Source: Sphaerolaimus hirsutus
Lineage: Eukaryota > Nematoda > Chromadorea > Monhysterida > Sphaerolaimidae
Assembly (NCBI GenBank): GCA_964036195.1
Contig: OZ038450.1
Coordinates: forward strand, 20,799,208 to 20,863,207
Reading direction: 5' to 3'
DNA length: 64,000 nucleotides
Numbering within the stretch: the stretch's first letter is position 1; the number at the start of each line of letters is the position of its first letter. The translations under genes were made by a program, and so were the position numbers. Under the pieces are notes generated by a model. That model worked only from the letters and a program-made list of their open reading frames with translations. It had not been told where the DNA came from and ran no database searches. Shown here piece after piece: positions 59,001 through 64,000 of the stretch.

Positions 59001-62000
59001 TACGACTAGTTAAATACGACACTGAGTAAATTCCCGACCGCTCCAAAATGTGACACAGAAACCCCACGAACCGAAAGTGTTGCTAGGTTTGTTGTGTTCG
59101 TCATCGCTGGCGGACATGTCCAGGCTGGAGTCTGATTCCAACAGGGAACTGGCGCCAGAAGTTGATGAGCCCGCACCGGCTGAGCCTGCGATGGAAACGA
59201 ACTGGTTGGAATTAAATATGGAGAAGCGCCATTTGAGACTTTTAATGGACAGCGCTTTTTTACAAGCATTTCAGATAAGACACTAAATGATCGAACAAAC
59301 TTTCACGGACGTTTGTTGGATCGCTGGTCGACTCTTACCCCATAGTCCCATTGGCCCCACACACTCTAGTTGACATCGACACCAAATGTCAACTGGTTCC
59401 GTCCCAATTCAAAGCTTGCGTTTGAACGTCGTTCGTCGGCTCGTCAGCAAGCTTTGAATCGGGATCGGTACCAGTTGACATTTGGTGTCGATGTCAACTA
59501 GCGTGTGCGGGGCCATTAAATAGGAAACTTGGCAAAAGCCCAAAAATTCTGACGAAATAGACGACGGAAAAAGGTTGAACATGGCACGACGAGTTGCAAA
59601 AAATGTAATCAGACGTCAACGCTAGGGTTGGAAAAAAACGTTTTTTTTTACTCGATGTTTTTTAAAAAAAACCAACGTTTTTTTAATTAAAAAACGTTTT
59701 TTTTTAAAAGCTCCCAGATATGACCTTGTGTCAACATATATAGGTATATCAGACAGTGGCAATACTCTGTGATGTTATATATGACCATATAATGTCTGTG
59801 GAGCCATGGGATAGCATTATAAGTGGTGATTTGTGTCAAAAATATCCATTTTTCATCGACATATCGTTCATATATCGCCTTATAGTCGAATGTTCGTGAC
59901 TTCAGGTAAAGTTTGGCACGGAATAGTGATCAAACAAGGTTATAAAAGCAGGTTGTTACTTTGGGAGTGAAGTTACACACTGTGGAGGTACATGGAAGCA
60001 CATTACCTCAATATCATATACTACAGCAACATATGACGGCTTATTAACCCATGGTAGCACATAGAAATGGATATTTTGATACTAAAAATGCCACAAAACC
60101 AATGAAAACAACCACCAATGTCAATTTGGTGTGAAATTGCGCGCTTACGCGCAAAATTTTTGCAAAATACCTAGTGCTTAGTACTAAAAATTTCGGCCGA
60201 TGTTTTTAAAAAAAACATTTCGGACGTCATGTTTTTTTAAAAAAACACAAAGTTTTAAAAAAAAAAACGTTTAAAAAAAAACATCGGCCAACCCTAGTCA
60301 ACGCCGTTGACCACCTTAGTGAACGCATAAAACAACGATTTCACTCCACCCACCAGCCGAATGTCTCTTCGTTCTGACCAGCATATTCTGCATACTCTTC
60401 AGCGTGTCATCAGCAGCGTCATATTTGCCGCTTTCCCGCCGCTGCAAAGCCTTGTTGACAGCCGGGAGGCGAACGCTTATCGAGGGTAAATCGCGAGTGT
60501 CGCTCGGAGATGGGCTGGATTCTCGGCGGCTGTGAGATTGTAAATTGTGTGAGACGCTAAAAATGAGATTTGACAAAATGTATAAGAACTCGCGAGGTGG
60601 AAAAACAGCGACGCAATTTCTTGCCGCGCCAACTTTACTTAGAAAACTTCACGCCGCAGTGAAGGCCGTATTTTCACAGAAGAAGAAAATACAAAATCCA
60701 TGTAAAAACCTAAGCTATTTATTTGAACAAACAGCTTAAAAGCCATCGCGCGCTGCATAAACAAACCGCTCCCGCAAAAAAATTGACAGAACAATGCCAC
60801 TTGTGTTTTTCACAAAACAAACTAAAAATACCCAGCAAGTCTCACCTTGAACGCGTGTTTTGCACAGGCGCACTGTCATCCCAGCCGGGAAGCTCTAATG
60901 ACGTCATATGTTCACCACCATTGGGCGCCTGAAAATGAGCTCTCAAAGTTGGTAAGTTCGAATTTCAAAGAAAATGAAAGGGTGAAAATGAAAAGAAATG
61001 AAACTGACATCAGACTGGGGCGGCAACGACTTGAGTATGTTCTCACTGGCAACCAATAATCTCCCCGGAAAATTGTGAGATATTCCTCGACTCTCTGCAG
61101 AATAATTAGACATACTTTCAATAGATTTCTCGACAAAATTACCCGTTTCACCAGGCGGGTTGCCCCGTTTCGTCACTGTTACTCGTTTGCAATGAATTTG
61201 GGACGTGGACAGCACCGGGGTAATTCCGTTCGAGTGAACCTGCAAAAATTGAGAGACACTATGAAAAGCTGTTTCATAAACATTGCACAGTCTCTGAAAA
61301 CAGACCCTTTGCATGGGACCGGCCACGCTGGCGCTGTGCACCAAACTGTCCCGATCTGGCACGAGGCCAATTTTGATGGGATTGTTGAAAAGAGCACTGT
61401 TTCTGTTTCGGGAGGCTTCCAAAATACCGTTGTAGGTGCGCAACTGTCTCACAAATCCTTTATTTGGAGTGATGATGTTCCTTTTCGACTTTACGTAGGC
61501 TAAGGCGTCGTCTACGGACCAGCCAAATTCCTTCATGGCGTAGGCGATTACCTGAATAAAACATTGAATGCATTGGAGGTTAAAAGTTAGATCGGCTGGA
61601 TTTTAATGGTAGGCCTGGCGCCAATTCCGCAAGTGGAGACGTAAAAACAATTTTAGATACGTAACGTATTTATACATTCATATTGATAATATCATATGCA
61701 AAATCCTCACCATGATCCACGACAACACGCAATCGAGTAAGCAATTTTGCAAACATTTTGCAATTTTTAAGAAGTAAAACGGCAAAAGCAAAAGTAAAAT
61801 GAGCAGTGAGAGATGAAAAGTTACTTTACTTTTCGTTACTCAAGCACTTTACTTCACCCACACTTCTAAAATGTATTCTTTTAAATTCTCCACTTGCGGA
61901 ATTTACCCCTGATGTTCAAATGTAGTTCTCAGAATCCGAAATTAAAAAATTCAAATTTAACGAGATTCAAAAAATAAACCACGATAATCTCTAACCCAAA

Positions 62001-63279
62001 CCCGTCAACTCACAGTGGAACTACTCCTACTAATACCCTTTTTGCAGTGAACCAACACAGCACCGCCACTGTCCCTGGCTTGATTCACAAACTTGTAAGT
62101 GAGATCCCAATGTTTCAAAAGTTCGGCACTCTCCTCGTCGCTAACTCTGATTTTCATGTAATTGAACAAGCCGGGGAAAAAGTTGTCAACTTCTTTGGTT
62201 ACGTTCAGGATGTAGCGCACGCTGAAATGTGTCGGTTTGTTGTTTGTATTGTTGAAGGGTGAAAACGAAGGAAGAGCCGGTCACTCCAGACAATGTAAAA
62301 TTCCCTGTAAAATGTCAAATGTAAAGCAAAGTGTCAAAAGTCATGCAAAAGCCGTAACGGCAACCTCGTTTGGCATTTTACATGACGTTTGACACGTTGC
62401 ATGACATTTTACAGGGTCTGGAAATTTCCCCCGATAAAAAAACGACCAAACTCACCCATTCGCATTGAGTTCATCCCAATTGCTCGCATTCCATTCGGTG
62501 CCCAGATAAAGGTAATCGAATATTCTGGACGGCCTGTCCATTTGGCCCAGGATAACCAGCATTTCGCGGTCGATAAAAGGCTTGTAATCACGCAGAGAGC
62601 GATCCATGCGAGATTCCAAACGTCCACGGATCTGCATTGAAATGTCCAATGTTTCTAAAAGCAAATGCTCACAGATACGGTATTTACTCGAATTATGTTT
62701 TCGTCAGAATTTTTAGAGGGTGGTGAGAATTATTCAAGGGTGTTATCATTTCATCAAAATTGTCAGGCATGTTTCTATAAACTTATTTGAGGAAATATGC
62801 TAACAAAGAACAGCTAAATAACAAAATAGCATGCCATTTTTGTTCAAATTGATTATATGCCCAAAGGCGGAATTATTCGAGCAAGGGGAAATTATTTTTT
62901 CCTCACTCGTCTGACAGGGGGTTCTTATTCAAGGGAATGGACTATCCAACGGTACCAATTATTCAAACAAATACGCTGGCAACTTGCATGACATGAAATT
63001 GGTTGAATTGGAAAAGTTGAATACAGTTGAAAGTTGAATCACTCAAATCCACTCACATCTTTACTAGTGACCTCATCCAAATCCACAGTCTGCATAATCT
63101 CCTTTAATCTGCCTCGAATCGCCCGTTCAACTTTGGCGCGCTCAGGTGAAACCACCTTGAATCTGCCAATGCCATCGGCAGCGAAATCACCAATTTCGCA
63201 GTTTGCATTTGTGTTCAATCCGGATTGCAAACTGAGCGGCAGCGTGTCGCAGTGCCACTCTGAGCGGAATGACTCAGGG
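56066..63279 (-). CDS. SSH: Slingshot-type cofilin phosphatase (SSH), 14 exons, 5' end off the window
   Basis: Exons: 63279-63057, 62631-62456, 62221-62014, 61551-61306, 61239-61009, 60928-60846, 60529-60354, 59185-59072, 58671-58422, 58339-58081, 57617-57397, 57235-57133, 56836-56587, 56265-56066. In-frame total is 912 residues plus an unseen N-terminus. Slingshot dephosphorylates ADF/cofilin and so promotes actin turnover. Visible are the end of the SSH N-domain, a DEK_C segment (TVDLDEVTSKD then IRGRLESR), FIDREMLVILGQMD, LYLGTEWNASN, and the dual-specificity core YILNVTKEVDNFFPGLF. The catalytic loop is HCKKGISRS (Cys codon 62046-62044), followed by VIAYAMKEFGW. The tail is long and Ser-rich, with a Cys/His cluster (YCQPCHMHKPSACKH) of unknown role. 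Intron 61305-61240 is 66 nt and lacks stops, so a raw ORF reads through it. Several introns carry MITEs. Confidence 0.95.
56303..56575. mobile_element. CCGTAT-type element joined to an introner-family fragment
   Basis: ACCGTATCAACTCAAAATAC with G runs to 56461, then GTCAAATGTCAAGCAAAGTG to TTTTACAGTGCC, the introner inside. The fragment ends 12 bp from the exon 13 donor (GTGCGT) of Slingshot. Confidence 0.6.
58782..58998. repeat. AT-rich inverted element in Slingshot intron
   Basis: AGCGTTACAAAAATATC at left, TTTTTTTGTAACGTTAACT at right. Confidence 0.55.
59350..59517. mobile_element. CACACACTAG-type MITE, near-perfect palindrome
   Basis: GGCCCCACACACTCTAGTTG and CAACTAGCGTGTGCGGGGCC, with a long inner stem (CATCGACACCAAATGTCAAC). 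Confidence 0.85.
59623..60296. mobile_element. TAGGGTTGG hAT-like element
   Basis: Perfect GTCAACGC duplication at 59615-59622 and 60297-60304. The core contains GCGCGCTTACGCGC. Confidence 0.92.
61618..61908. mobile_element. CTG-flanked MITE, CAAGTGGAGA subfamily
   Basis: CTG at 61615-61617 and 61909-61911; GCGCCAATTCCGCAAGTGGA against GGGTAAATTCCGCAAGTGGA. Slingshot intron. Confidence 0.75.
62284..62422. mobile_element. Introner-family MITE inside a Slingshot intron
   Basis: AATGTCAAATGTAAAGCAAA and TTTACAGGGTCTGG inverted, with an inner CAAAAGTCATGCAAAA pair. The termini are diverged and the intron is larger than the element. Confidence 0.6.
62677..62975. mobile_element. Decayed CCGTAT-type element
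   Basis: ACGGTATTTACTCGAATTAT at left, then ATTATTCAAG, ATTATTCGAGC and TTATTCAAGGG units. Confidence 0.45.
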
Positions 63280-63463
63280 CTGCGAGGGTTGGAATGTGAT
63301 TTTTTTAGGGTTTTTCGAGGTTCATGTAAAAAGTCTATCAAAAACGACTATTTTTTTATTTACATAAGAAAAGAAAATGGAGCTTTTGTTGATGGCAGCT
63401 AGTGGGTTGACGGCTTTGCGGTAAACAGTACGGTAATTTTCAGAAAATGCGGTAATGGCCGTA

Positions 63464-63700
63464 CACACACTAGTTTTCACCGTGACCTATGTGAAAACTG
63501 AAATGGCGACATGGCGACATTCAGCCGACCCTTTTTGTATGCTATATGTGTTTTTATTTTAAAAATTTTTAAATTTTAACTTTTGTCAATTCAAATTCCA
63601 ATTAAAATAAAATAAAATTTTTCAACAGTGTTCATTAATTTGCATTTGAAAAAATTTCAGTTTTCACACGAAGTCACGGTGAAAACTAGTGTGTGTAGGC
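63464..63700. mobile_element. CACACACTAG-type MITE
   Basis: GTACACACACTAGTTTTCAC and GTGAAAACTAGTGTGTGTAG are inverted, with TCACGGTG arms as in 34781-35024. Confidence 0.82.
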
Positions 63701-63701
63701 T

Positions 63702-64000
63702 AGGGTTGAAAAAAAAACGTTTTTTTTAACTCGATGTTTTTTTATTAAAAAAAACCGTTTTTTTATAAAAAAAACGTTTTTTTTTAAAAGCTCCCAGATA
63801 TGACCTTGTGTCAACATATATAGGTATATCAGACAGTGGCAATACTCTGTGATGTTATATATGACCATATAATGTCTGTGGAGCCATGGGATAGCATTAT
63901 AAGTGGTGATTTGTGTCAAAAATATCCATTTTTCGTCAACATATCGTTCGTATATCACCTTATAGTCGAATGTTCGTGACTTCAGGTAAAGTTTGGCACG
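63702..64000. mobile_element. TAGGGTTG hAT-like element, cut by the window end
   Basis: From about 63780 on it is almost identical to 59700-59920, including TCCCAGATATGACCTTGTG. Confidence 0.85.

Overview
The window looks like nuclear DNA from an invertebrate animal. Its genes are split into many small exons, with introns from 66 nt to more than 5 kb. Every recognisable protein belongs to a metazoan family (RNF10, Slingshot, SLC30 zinc transporter, GOLGA7, CRAL-TRIO/TTPAL, an extended-Tudor protein). Most non-coding DNA is short, palindromic, non-autonomous DNA transposons. I cannot place the species. No rRNA, tRNA, CRISPR or prokaryotic-type operon was recognised.

Layout, left to right: an RNF10-type RING E3 ligase on + (736-13093, 15 exons, 813 aa). 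Convergent with it is a two-Tudor, two-zinc-knuckle protein on - (32344-13757, 13 exons, 598 aa). An SLC30-type zinc transporter follows on - (40777-35877, 12 exons, about 503 aa), then a GOLGA7/ERF4-like palmitoyltransferase partner on - (47377-46018, 163 aa) and a TTPAL/clavesin-like CRAL-TRIO protein on - (50976-49219, 299 aa). The 3' end of an unrecognised acidic protein lies on + (53637-55134). A Slingshot cofilin phosphatase on - runs from 63279 to 56066 and continues beyond the right edge. I assembled exons by hand from splice sites, reading phase and family alignment. Each gene model keeps one open frame across all its junctions.

The main find is that two introns (37739-37931 in the zinc transporter, 23535-23714 in the Tudor gene) are, base for base, one copy of a palindromic MITE plus one copy of its 3-bp target duplication CAG. 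The element supplies the GT at one end and the duplicated CAG supplies the acceptor at the other. These are introner-like, intron-making transposons. Related copies with the same CTG/CAG duplication sit elsewhere in the window, some in the antisense orientation, where they lie inside ordinary introns.

The other transposon layers are well preserved. There are hAT-like elements with 8-bp duplications (TIRs TAGGGTTGG, TAGGGTTCAAACGGG, CAGGGACGTATCCAG, CAGTGGCGTAGCC), TA-flanked CCGTATTACC elements full of G/C runs, and CACACACTAG MITEs. A 1.1-kb foldback element is split by a 3.7-kb hAT. Almost half of the 5' splice sites in these genes have a pyrimidine at +3 (GTTCGT, GTTTGT, GTCTGT and similar), which is unusual for animals. 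The genes share no obvious pathway. The link between them is their common, transposon-driven intron landscape.
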